DNA from: DASWHK01 sp036398215
Lineage (GTDB): Bacteria > Acidobacteriota > UBA890
Assembly: GCA_036398215.1 (NCBI GenBank)
Contig: DASWHK010000151.1
Location: forward strand, 1 to 22,219
Direction of reading: 5' to 3'
Length of the DNA stretch: 22,219 nt
Shown: piece by piece, positions 5,533 through 12,702 of the stretch
Layout: every line of letters starts with the position of its first letter
Position numbering within the stretch: position 1 is the first letter of the stretch
Program-made: the position numbers and the translations under genes
The notes under the pieces: generated by a model
Told to the model about the DNA's origin: nothing
Databases searched by the model: none
Seen by the model: only the letters and a program-made list of their open reading frames with translations

Positions 5533-8500
5533 GGCGCCGGGTGGCGTCGAGTCTTGCCGGCGCTTCGCTCGCCCCTACATCGCCGATCGCGGGTCGCGCT
5601 GCCCGCGGCGACAGGACCCGCAAGCGGCGCCCACGGGCTCGCTCGCGCCTTTCTGTCGTGGTGCTTGGCGGTCTGGCCGCCCTCGCCGGCGGCAGCGACG
5701 GTGGGCAGGCGATTCGCGACGCGCCGGTCGGGCCGATCGTGGCCTCACCGCCGCTGGCTGCGAACGAGCCCGACGAGCGGCTCGAGGCCTTGATCGGCGG
5801 CGGCCACGGGCGGGGCGTGGTCGCCGCCGCGGCCCGCCGGCTCGCTGGCGATCCGGCGGACGTACGAGCGGCGTTTCTCCTGGTTCGGACGGCGCGCGAC
5901 AGCGGCCGTCTCGACTGGATCGAGGGCTTTCTCGAGGCGATGGCCCGCCGCCTGCCGACGGCGGCGATCCTGGCGGCAAAGGCAGAGCTCAGCACCGCCG
6001 GGGCCGACGCGGAGCAGGCGCTCGAGCTCCTCGCGCGGGCGCGGCGCGCCCGCCCCCACAGCCCCGACATCGCGGTCGCCTACGCCGCGGAGCTGGCGGC
6101 CGACGGCCGCTTGCCGGCGGCGGTTCGGATCATCGAGCCCTGGGCGGCGGGCCGGGCGGATCCCGCGACGCTCGATCCGACCAACCTGCAGCGCCTCGCC
6201 GTCATGGCCGGCGCGATCGACCGGGGGCCCGCACACGGCGGCGCCCACCTCCGCTGGCTGGCGCGCGCCTGGAGGACCGGCGATCGCGCGGCGGCAGGAC
6301 GCGCGATGGCCTATCAAGCGTCGAGGAGCGCGGCCTCGGCGCCGGCTGCCGCCGGGCGCTGGTCGTCGCGGGCCTTGGAGGCGGCATTGCGGGGCGGCGA
6401 CGGGGTCGGCGTGGTGACGGTGCTGACCGCCGGCGCCGGATCGGCGGCGCATGACGGCGGCAGGGTGTCGCGTCTTGCCGGCGCTTGTCACGCCTACCCG
6501 GCGAGCGCCGCGAGCCTGCGTGCCGACTGCCTGCTGTCGGCGCTGGAGTCCGACTGGCAGCGCGGCTCGATCGCGGCGGCGGCGCGGATCTACGAGCATT
6601 ACCGGCGATCGCGGTCGCAAAACCCGATCCTGGCGGTCCGCGCCGGTGTGGTCGCCCTGCCGCTGCTGGCGGCGCTCGGCGAGCTCGGCGAAGCCGCCGA
6701 CCTGGCGGAGGAGGCGGCGGTCGCCGCGGCCGCCCTCGGACAAACGGATCTCGAGGCCAGCTTCCTGGTTCGCCTGTCGACGGCCCGGCGGCTGCGGGGC
6801 GACGATTACGGCGCCTTCGAGGCCGCCGATCGCGCCGCCGCCCGCTCGACACCGCCGGCCGGAGGGTCCGATCTGCGCCGGCCGCAGGATGAGCGTCGGG
6901 GCATCCACCTCCGGTCCCTCCTGGAGGGCGCCGAGGCGCTGCTGGCGATTGGCGATGAAGCCGCCGCGACCGACCGGCTCGACGCCGCCGATCGGGAGGC
7001 CTTCGGCGTCGCCTACGCCGCCGACGTTCCCTCGATCCGCCGCTTGCGGCTGACGCTCGAGGTCGCGCGGAGCGCCGGCGTCCCGCGCCCCGCGGTCGAT
7101 GCGGCGCCCGCTTACGCCGGCGGTGGCGACGCCGCTCGGTTTGCCGGCCGGGAAATCGGGCGCCGGGAATCGCCGCCGCAGGGCACGGCCACTGCCGTGG
7201 AGATCGTCCGCGAAGCCGTCGACGCGCGGCTCCTGTCGTTGGAAGGATCGCCGCAAGCCTCGCTGGTCCGCTACCTGCGAGCGCTGGAGTCTCTCGATGC
7301 GTTCCGGTCGGGCCTCCTGGACCCGCTCACGAGGATGGGCATGCGCGATGCCTTCCAGGACCTTTCGCGCCGGGCGATGGCGGTCGCCTTCGAGGCCGAG
7401 CGGCCCGACCTCGGAATCGAGATCCTGGAGCGCCTGCGCGAGTGGAGCGCAGGGGAGCCGGCGCCGATCGGCGATTGGATCGCCGAGCTGCCGGCTGACG
7501 TCGCCGTCGTCGCCTATTCCGTCGGCTCCGCCTGGAAGTTCACCGACTCGGGGCTGGGAGACGCCCGCGCCACCGTGTTGCGGTCGAGCGGCACGACGAC
7601 CGTCCTCCTGCCGATCTCCGCCAGCCTCCTGCGCGACCGCACGCTCCTGTACGAGAGCTCGGTGTTGGCAGCCAATCTCGACGTCGCCAGGTTGGTGGGC
7701 GAGCAGCTCCAGGAGGCCCTCATCGCGCCGTTGCTCCGGGAAGGCGCGCTGGCCGGCGCCAGCGCGCTGTACATCGTGCCCGACGGCGCTCTCCACCTGC
7801 TTTCGTTCGCGTCGCTGCCCGCCGGGCGGGAGGGGGAGCTGCTCGCGGATCGGTTCGCCGTGGCCCAGGCGCCTTCCCTCGAGCTGCTGGGCCGATCCTT
7901 GCGCCGGCGACCGTCGGCGGGTCCGGTGATCGCCGTCGGCTCCGGTGGCGGCGCCGACCAGATCGCCGAGCTCGACAGCGTCCTCGGCGGCCAGATGCAG
8001 GTCTCCGCGGCTCGCGTCAATCCTCGGGCCGAGGTCCTCCTGCGCGGCCCCCGGGCCACGGAAACGCACTGGCGGCGGCTGGCGGCGCGGGCGTCGGTGA
8101 TCCATTTCGGCGGTCATGCTTTGCTGCGGCCCGGCGACGGGAGCGGCGCCGGACTGCGCTTGCGCGGCGACGCCTTAACGGACGGCACCGTCACGGTCGC
8201 CGAGATCCTCGCCACCGAGCTGCCGGGGTCGACCGTGGTCCTGCTGGCCTGCGACACGGCGGCCCGGCCTTCGCGGACCGATGCCGCCGGATATCAGGGG
8301 CTGACGCCAAGCATCGCCGAGGCGTTTCTGATCGCCGGCGCCCGCGCCGTCGTCGGCACCTTGTGGCCGATCACCGAGCGCGATGCTCGCCTGCTGGCGG
8401 CGGCGTTCTACCGCGCCGGGGGACCGGCCCGGGGGCTCGCCGCCCTCGACGAGGCGCGCCGCATCCTGCGCCAGCGCTGGCCGGACAACCCGCGTCTTTG

Positions 8501-8594
8501 GGCCGGAGTCGTCTGGCTGGGCGCCGCCGGGGCGCCGCCGGCGGCGGCGCCGGCGAGCCCGCCGGCGCCGCTGGGACCCGATGCGTCCCGCTGA
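5529..8594 (+). CDS. TPR-rich CHAT-domain (caspase-like) protein
   Basis: A 1021-aa protein starting at GTG 5529, which overlaps the preceding stop codon by 4 nt. The frame is open further upstream, but that part lies over the preceding gene. Residues 29-40 are very basic and are followed by a hydrophobic segment at about 41-55, so a signal peptide or membrane anchor is possible. Residues about 80-640 are alpha-helical, Ala/Leu-rich and TPR-like. Residues about 650-1005 form a CHAT domain of the caspase/separase clan. The catalytic dyad is intact: H863 in IHFGGHAL and C908 in VVLLACDTA. IVPDGALHLLSFASLP and ARAVVGTLWPI are further CHAT landmarks. CHAT domains are cysteine peptidases in several bacterial signalling and conflict systems. 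Here the neighbours suggest action on the membrane partner or the sigma factor, which is inference. The gene ends 10 nt from the convergent secreted-protein gene. Confidence 0.88.
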   Translation: MRRRVASSLAGASLAPTSPIAGRAARGDRTRKRRPRARSRLSVVVLGGLAALAGGSDGGQAIRDAPVGPIVASPPLAANEPDERLEALIGGGHGRGVVAAAARRLAGDPADVRAAFLLVRTARDSGRLDWIEGFLEAMARRLPTAAILAAKAELSTAGADAEQALELLARARRARPHSPDIAVAYAAELAADGRLPAAVRIIEPWAAGRADPATLDPTNLQRLAVMAGAIDRGPAHGGAHLRWLARAWRTGDRAAAGRAMAYQASRSAASAPAAAGRWSSRALEAALRGGDGVGVVTVLTAGAGSAAHDGGRVSRLAGACHAYPASAASLRADCLLSALESDWQRGSIAAAARIYEHYRRSRSQNPILAVRAGVVALPLLAALGELGEAADLAEEAAVAAAALGQTDLEASFLVRLSTARRLRGDDYGAFEAADRAAARSTPPAGGSDLRRPQDERRGIHLRSLLEGAEALLAIGDEAAATDRLDAADREAFGVAYAADVPSIRRLRLTLEVARSAGVPRPAVDAAPAYAGGGDAARFAGREIGRRESPPQGTATAVEIVREAVDARLLSLEGSPQASLVRYLRALESLDAFRSGLLDPLTRMGMRDAFQDLSRRAMAVAFEAERPDLGIEILERLREWSAGEPAPIGDWIAELPADVAVVAYSVGSAWKFTDSGLGDARATVLRSSGTTTVLLPISASLLRDRTLLYESSVLAANLDVARLVGEQLQEALIAPLLREGALAGASALYIVPDGALHLLSFASLPAGREGELLADRFAVAQAPSLELLGRSLRRRPSAGPVIAVGSGGGADQIAELDSVLGGQMQVSAARVNPRAEVLLRGPRATETHWRRLAARASVIHFGGHALLRPGDGSGAGLRLRGDALTDGTVTVAEILATELPGSTVVLLACDTAARPSRTDAAGYQGLTPSIAEAFLIAGARAVVGTLWPITERDARLLAAAFYRAGGPARGLAALDEARRILRQRWPDNPRLWAGVVWLGAAGAPPAAAPASPPAPLGPDASR

Positions 8595-8604
8595 CCTGGC
8601 CGGG

Positions 8605-9348
8605 CTAGTTGCGGACGGCCGTCAGCAAGACCACCAGGGCGTCGTCGCCGCCGTCCAGCTTCGACGTGCCGACCACGTAGGTTTCGCCGGGCTCGATCGA
8701 GAACGTCGTCTGCAGGACTTGGCCCCCGGGCCTCCCCAGGTGGAAGCCGTCGACGAGAATCGGCTCGCTGGCGTCGGGGGAGCTGCGGAACTCGATCCTG
8801 GCGGTGAACTCCATCTCGCCGGGCAGCGTCGTTTGCGCGAACCTCGACGTGCGTATCCAGCCGGCGGCGAGCTCGCGATAGCTGGTATACGGGAGGAACT
8901 CGCGGATGTCATCGAGCGCGGCGCTCACGCCGATGGGCAGCTCGGCGGTGGCGTTGCCGATTCGCGACGCGGCCAGCACGACGATGTGGAACGAGCGCGT
9001 CACCGGGACGCGGTCGAGCTCGGCCAGCAGCGCGGCGATTCGCTGTTGCGGCTCGGCGCCGGCGGTGACGGCGAGCGTTCGCTCCTCCTCCAGGGGCACG
9101 ACGTGGCAAGTCGGCCGCTGTTCGTCGGCGCGCTGCCGAAAGGTGAACTCCATGCAGAACGAGGTGGCAAGCCTCTCGGCGCTTGCGAGGCTGACGTTGG
9201 TTACCGCATACAGCCGGGTGGGAGTCTCGCCCTGCCGGGCGGCGGCCGCGGCTCCGGCGAGCGTGGGTGCGGCGAGCGCCACCATGGCCGCGCTCGTTGC
9301 CGCGATCATGCCGAGGGTGCGGAACGGTCGTGTACGCATGCGCTTCAC
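8605..9348 (-). CDS. Secreted protein with a secretin-N-like domain
   Basis: A 247-aa protein with a signal peptide (basic start, hydrophobic residues about 11-32, Ala-rich cleavage region about 32-38). Residues about 45-125 follow the pattern of the short secretin/NolW N-domain: YAVTNVSLASAERLATSF, then TLAVTAGAEPQQRIAALLAE ending in LDRVPV. The rest is beta-rich and ends in TYVVGTSKLDGG and LVVLLTAV. There is no secretin pore domain, so it is not a secretin itself. Cysteines at 65 and 81 could form a disulfide. It is the last gene of an ECF operon and starts at GTG 9348, overlapping the upstream stop by 4 nt; ATG 9339 is an alternative start. Its role is unknown: it could be an effector or a sensor of the sigma module. 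Confidence 0.7.
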   Translation of the reverse strand: MKRMRTRPFRTLGMIAATSAAMVALAAPTLAGAAAAARQGETPTRLYAVTNVSLASAERLATSFCMEFTFRQRADEQRPTCHVVPLEEERTLAVTAGAEPQQRIAALLAELDRVPVTRSFHIVVLAASRIGNATAELPIGVSAALDDIREFLPYTSYRELAAGWIRTSRFAQTTLPGEMEFTARIEFRSSPDASEPILVDGFHLGRPGGQVLQTTFSIEPGETYVVGTSKLDGGDDALVVLLTAVRN

Positions 9349-9965
9349 TCCTGCCGCGCCGGGGGCGCGGCGGTGGGGGATACGTATTCGGGATCGAGGG
9401 TCCAGATGATGCGGGTGCCGCGTGGCGTGGTGAACTGCAGGGTGCGGGCCTTGCGGTCGGTAGACGGCGTTTCGGTGGCCGTGAGATCGCCGGCCCCGGC
9501 GGGTGGCAGGACCGTCGTTTCCGGGAGCACCGCATCGGATGGGTCGGCGGATGGCTGGCGCGCCGGGCCCGACGTTCTCGCGCCGGGTACCTCGGTGATG
9601 GCGTCGGGCACCGGGTCAGACGATCGCGCCTGCTGTCCGGTGGGGCTTGGAACCACGGGTGCCAGAACAGTGGGTCCGAGCAGCCAGAGCGCCAGCGCTG
9701 CGGCGCCGACGGCCGCCGCCACCGGCAGCGCGGCTCGCAGCCGCGGCTTCCCCAGGCCCCATCGCTTCGCGCTTGCCGGGGCATCGGCGGCGGCGATCAA
9801 GGCGCGTCGCATCGCCGCCAGCTCGGCCGGCGCGATGACGGCCTCGTCGGCGGCGGGGTCGGCGTCGCGCAGGCGGCTGGCGAGCTGGTCGTCGTCGCCG
9901 CGAAGTTGATCGGATGCGGCGCGCTGGTCGCGCCGCGGATTCGGTTGGTCGTGTCTGTCGTTCAT
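9345..9965 (-). CDS. Single-pass membrane protein, probable anti-sigma factor
   Basis: A 206-aa protein. A hydrophilic N-terminal part (1-75) with charged helices, including AELAAMRRALIAAA at 48-61, is followed by one membrane helix (about 76-98), a Pro/Thr/Ser-rich linker (105-170) and a short C-terminal beta motif at 175-194 (TLQFTTPRGTRIIWTLDPEY). There is no HxxxCxxC zinc motif. The gene sits between the ECF sigma gene and the secreted protein, with 4-nt overlaps on both sides. That is the classical position of an anti-sigma factor with a cytoplasmic N-terminus and periplasmic C-terminus. The assignment comes mostly from context and topology; the C-terminal motif could be the part that contacts the secreted partner. 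Confidence 0.65.
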   Translation of the reverse strand: MNDRHDQPNPRRDQRAASDQLRGDDDQLASRLRDADPAADEAVIAPAELAAMRRALIAAADAPASAKRWGLGKPRLRAALPVAAAVGAAALALWLLGPTVLAPVVPSPTGQQARSSDPVPDAITEVPGARTSGPARQPSADPSDAVLPETTVLPPAGAGDLTATETPSTDRKARTLQFTTPRGTRIIWTLDPEYVSPTAAPPARQE

Positions 9966-10534
9966 CGTTCGTTCTCTCGGGGAGTCAGTTGGCGGAGCAG
10001 GCGGCCGCGGCCGGAGGCGAGATGCCAGCGCACCGTGACCTCGGTGATTCCCAGCCGCGTCGCGATGCTCCTCTTGTCGAGACCTTCGATCTCATGCATG
10101 ACGATCACCGCGCGGGTGCGGGGCCGCAGCGTGGCGAGCGCCGCCCGGATCGTTTCGCGAGCCTGCTGTGCCGCCTCCGGATCGGCGGGGGCGTCGACGC
10201 TCCAAGCTGGCGCCGGGCCCGCCTGGCGCCGCACCTTCAAGCGCCGCCACCGATCGCGGCACAGGTTCACCAAGACGCGCACCAGCCAGGCCTCGGCGGC
10301 GGCCTCTCCGGCAGGTATCGACCGCGGCCGGCGCGCTGCCCTCAGGAACGTCTCCTGAAGCAGGTCGCGAGCCTCATCCGGGTCGCGCGACATCCGCAGG
10401 GCCAGCCGGTAGAGCCGCGCCTGGTGCAGGTCGAACAGCTCCCCGAGCCGGTCGGCGGCGTGGGCCTGCAGCGGAGCATCGCGCGCGGGTGAGTCGATGG
10501 TTACCGAGGGGTTGATCGTGGCCGTCCTGTTCAC
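9962..10534 (-). CDS. ECF-type RNA polymerase sigma factor
   Basis: A 190-aa protein of normal length for ECF (group 4) sigma factors. Region 2 spans about 31-103 (LGELFDLHQARLYRLALRMS, then DEARDLLQETFLRA and RDRWRRLK). Region 4 spans about 125-182 with ALATLRPRTRAVIVMHEIEG and the helix-turn-helix KRSIATRLGITEVTVRWHL. No extra C-terminal domain is present. The start is GTG 10534. The stop overlaps the ATG of the anti-sigma-like gene, so the operon order is sigma, membrane protein, secreted protein. An ECF-like promoter at 10544-10569 suggests autoregulation. The gene is divergent from the alpha/beta hydrolase at 10878, which may belong to the same regulon. Confidence 0.93.
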   Translation of the reverse strand: MNRTATINPSVTIDSPARDAPLQAHAADRLGELFDLHQARLYRLALRMSRDPDEARDLLQETFLRAARRPRSIPAGEAAAEAWLVRVLVNLCRDRWRRLKVRRQAGPAPAWSVDAPADPEAAQQARETIRAALATLRPRTRAVIVMHEIEGLDKRSIATRLGITEVTVRWHLASGRGRLLRQLTPRENER

Positions 10535-10737
10535 ACCCTTACCTACGCGCGAGCCCCCGGATATGTTGGGAGGTAGGGGAAAAAAGCCTCGTCAGCGGCA
10601 CAGCAGCCGATAGTGACGTTCTTACCGTAGCGCACCGGGCCCGAAGGGAGCTCGATAGCCCTGCGGGGGCCGAGAGGCGCTCAATGGCCGCCGGGTTGAC
10701 AAGCGAACGATAGCCCGACCGGGGTCGAGGGTGATCG
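10535..10737. other. Divergent intergenic region between ECF operon and hydrolase
   Basis: No gene is supported here. Besides the ECF-like promoter, it holds a direct repeat CGATAGCCC at 10653-10661 and 10708-10716 (55 nt apart), each followed by a G-rich segment, and a perfect TTGACA at 10696-10701 with no good -10 box at standard spacing. A run of six A bases (T on the minus strand) lies at about 10580-10585. The repeats may be copies of a dispersed intergenic element, which needs the whole genome to judge. Confidence 0.4.
10544..10569 (-). promoter_or_regulatory. Candidate ECF-type promoter of the sigma operon
   Basis: On the minus strand a CCAAC element (10569-10565) is followed, after 17 nt, by CGTA (10547-10544). 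An AAC-type -35 and a CGT-type -10 are typical of ECF-dependent promoters, and ECF operons often autoregulate. The predicted start lies only a few nt before GTG 10534, so the transcript would be nearly leaderless. Based on pattern only. Confidence 0.35.
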
Positions 10738-10921
10738 GCGCGCGGGAAGCCGGAGGGGGCAGCGTCCCTTTGTAGCGACCGATGCGAAGGAAGCCCGGAA
10801 GGGCAGCGTTCTTTTCCAAGGAGCGACCGATGCGAACGAAGCAGGGGAGGGCAGCGTACTTTTCTGAGGAGCGATCGATGCGTGGGAAATTGGGGAGGGC
10901 CGCGTTCGTTTCCGTCGCGCC
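10738..10921 (+). repeat. 48-bp tandem repeat spanning a translation start region
   Basis: Units start at ATG 10782, 10830 and 10878, exactly 48 nt apart, with a partial, slightly shortened copy at about 10738-10781. Each unit contains an ATG, a GGGCAGCG or GGGCCGCG block and a T-rich block. The second and third starts are preceded by AAGGAG or GAGGAG at a spacing of 6 nt, while the first start lacks this. Translated in frame, the units read approximately MRxKxGRAAxFSxER. The third copy merges into the hydrolase signal peptide. Confidence 0.8.
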
Positions 10922-12365
10922 GCTTTGCTTGCTGGGGGCGTTCCTCGTCCCGGGTAGCGCCGCCATCGTCACCGCGACCGTCGGCAGCGCGGCGGACGGA
11001 GCGGAGCTCGAGCGCGCGCAGGCCGAGGAGGTCCGCTGGCGCGGGGTGATCGCCGGCGCGCTGGAGTTCGTGGTCACGTTCTCGCCGGTCGAGGGCGGCG
11101 GCTACACGGCCCGCCTCGACATCCCCGCCCAGGGCCTTTCCGGGGGCGCGTTGACCGACGTCGTCTACACCGCCACGGAGATCGCCTTCACGCTGCCGAT
11201 CGCGCCGCCCAGCGGGGCCGTCTGGCGGGCGAGCCGCGAGGCCGGAGCCACCCGCGCCGCCGGCGAGCTGGAGCAGGGAAGCAGCCGGGTGCCGTTCACC
11301 ATGGAGATGCTCGCCGAGGGAGAGGAGGCGGGCCCGGCCCGGCCGCAGACGCCGGAGCCGCCGTTTCCCTACGGCGAGCGCGAGGTCCGCTATACGAACG
11401 CCGCCGACGGGACCGTGCTTGCCGGGACGCTCACGATTCCCGCCGGCGCCGGGCCGTTTCCCACCGCGCTGCTGATCAGCGGCTCGGGCCCGCAGAACCG
11501 CGACGGCGAGCTGCTCGGGCACAAGCCGTTCCTGGTCCTCGCCGACCACCTGGCGCGCCACGGCGTCGCCGCGCTGCGGCTCGACGATCGCGGCGTCGGC
11601 GGATCGAGCGGCGACATCGCCACGGCGACCAGCGCCGACTTCGCCGGCGACGTCCTTGCCGGCGTCGAGCTCCTCGCCGGCCAGCCCGAGGTGGACTCCA
11701 CGAGCATCGGGCTGATCGGCCACAGCGAGGGCGGCATCGTCGCGGCGCTGGCCGCGGCCCGCTCCGACGAGGTCGACTGGATCGTCCTGATGGCGGCTCC
11801 GGGGTTGCCGGGCAGCGAGCTGATGGTCATGCAGCTGGCCGCCGTGCAGCGCTCGATCGGTCGGCCCGAGGCGAACATCGAGCGCCAGATCGAGGTGCAA
11901 CGACGGCTGCTGGCGCTGGCTGCCGCCGGCGCCGATCGCGAGGCGCTGCGCGAGGCGGTCGCCGAGCTCACCGCGATCCAGGTCGCCGCGATGCCCGCCG
12001 CCCAGCGCCCGGACCAGGAAGAGCTGGCGCCGGCCATCGAGGCCCAGGCCGAGCAGCTGATGACGCCGTGGTGGCGCTTCTTTCTCGGCCACGACCCGAG
12101 GCAGTCCCTGCGCGAGGTCGCCTGTCCGGTGCTGGCGCTCAACGGCTCGCTCGACACCCAGGTCCCCTCCGATTCCAACCTCGCGGCGATTGAGGCGGCG
12201 CTGAGGGCCGGCGGCAACGACGAGCTCGTCGTCGAGGAGCTCGCCGGCCTCAACCACCTCTTGCAGAGGGCAACCACCGGCGGCCCGGAGGAGTACGCGC
12301 AAATCGAGGAGACCCTCGCGCCGGCGGCGCTCGAGCGGATCACCGCCTGGATTCTCGCCAGATAG
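10878..12365 (+). CDS. Exported alpha/beta-hydrolase-fold protein (serine hydrolase)
   Basis: A 495-aa protein with a signal peptide in its first 30-40 residues (basic start, then VSVAPLCLLGAFLVPGSAA), so it is probably periplasmic or lipid-associated. A beta-rich N-terminal domain precedes an alpha/beta hydrolase domain from about 185. Landmarks are the oxyanion-loop-like LLISGSGPQNRDG, LRLDDRGVGGS, the nucleophile elbow GHSEGG with S283, D426 in NGSLDTQVP and H460 in LNHLL. This is a complete Ser-Asp-His triad, typical of esterases or S9-like acylhydrolases; the substrate is unknown. ATG 10878 is chosen because GAGGAG lies 6 nt upstream and it places the signal peptide at the N-terminus. 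In-frame ATGs at 10830 and 10782 would add repeated MR-K-GRAA units. It is divergent from the ECF operon. Confidence 0.87.
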   Translation: MRGKLGRAAFVSVAPLCLLGAFLVPGSAAIVTATVGSAADGAELERAQAEEVRWRGVIAGALEFVVTFSPVEGGGYTARLDIPAQGLSGGALTDVVYTATEIAFTLPIAPPSGAVWRASREAGATRAAGELEQGSSRVPFTMEMLAEGEEAGPARPQTPEPPFPYGEREVRYTNAADGTVLAGTLTIPAGAGPFPTALLISGSGPQNRDGELLGHKPFLVLADHLARHGVAALRLDDRGVGGSSGDIATATSADFAGDVLAGVELLAGQPEVDSTSIGLIGHSEGGIVAALAAARSDEVDWIVLMAAPGLPGSELMVMQLAAVQRSIGRPEANIERQIEVQRRLLALAAAGADREALREAVAELTAIQVAAMPAAQRPDQEELAPAIEAQAEQLMTPWWRFFLGHDPRQSLREVACPVLALNGSLDTQVPSDSNLAAIEAALRAGGNDELVVEELAGLNHLLQRATTGGPEEYAQIEETLAPAALERITAWILAR

Positions 12366-12584
12366 GGCGGCCGGTGCTCGAGCCGCGATGGTCATGACGT
12401 TGGCCTTCTCGCTGGGGGACTCTCCCCAGAATAGGACGGTCCTGCGCAAGAGCGGCGCCGGTGTCGAGCGCCACAAACCCGCCCGCCTCCGAGCGGTCCG
12501 GCGGCTGGCTGGTCGCCCCCGATCGCTCGACGGAGCACCCGGTCATCCGGCACTTCGGGGCGCTTGACCCGGGCGCATTTTTCA

Positions 12585-12613
12585 TTGAGAATCATTAAGA
12601 ATGTATTGAATAT
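12585..12613 (+). promoter_or_regulatory. AT-rich promoter with Fur-like operator for the ArsR/Asp-box operon
   Basis: TTGAGA at 12585-12590 and GAATAT at 12608-12613 are separated by 17 nt. The surrounding stretch (about 12577-12616) is by far the most AT-rich in the window. TGAGAAT-C-ATTAAGA at 12586-12600 resembles the 7-1-7 Fur consensus TGATAAT-N-ATTATCA, matching 6/7 and 5/7. The element overlaps the -35 box and spacer, a place where a repressor would block transcription. The 5' leader would be about 80 nt. Fur control is an inference; the ArsR-type protein downstream could be the binder instead. Confidence 0.5.
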
Positions 12614-12702
12614 TAGTGTCACCGCGAAGGCGCGGCGATTGCCACGAAACGGCAGCGGGCACGCTGGAAGGCGGGCCCCGCGCAGGGGAGCAAGGCCAGG
12701 AA

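Noticed and set aside
5745..8117. 790-aa open frame on the minus strand over the CHAT gene
   Set aside because: It is a high-GC shadow. The plus-strand frame has the CHAT catalytic motifs and operon coupling; the minus frame is Arg/Gly-biased with no motif.
10696..10724. Perfect TTGACA upstream of the hydrolase as a promoter
   Set aside because: No acceptable -10 box occurs 15-19 nt downstream. It may be chance.
10539..12476. 645-aa open frame on the minus strand over the hydrolase gene
   Set aside because: It is antisense to a complete Ser-Asp-His hydrolase and its composition is typical of a shadow frame.
12461..12598. Possible 45-aa ORF or gene remnant in the gap before the ArsR-type gene
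   Set aside because: The frame is open and ends in the AT-rich promoter region, but it has no ribosome-binding site, no family match that I recognise and a competing open frame on the other strand.
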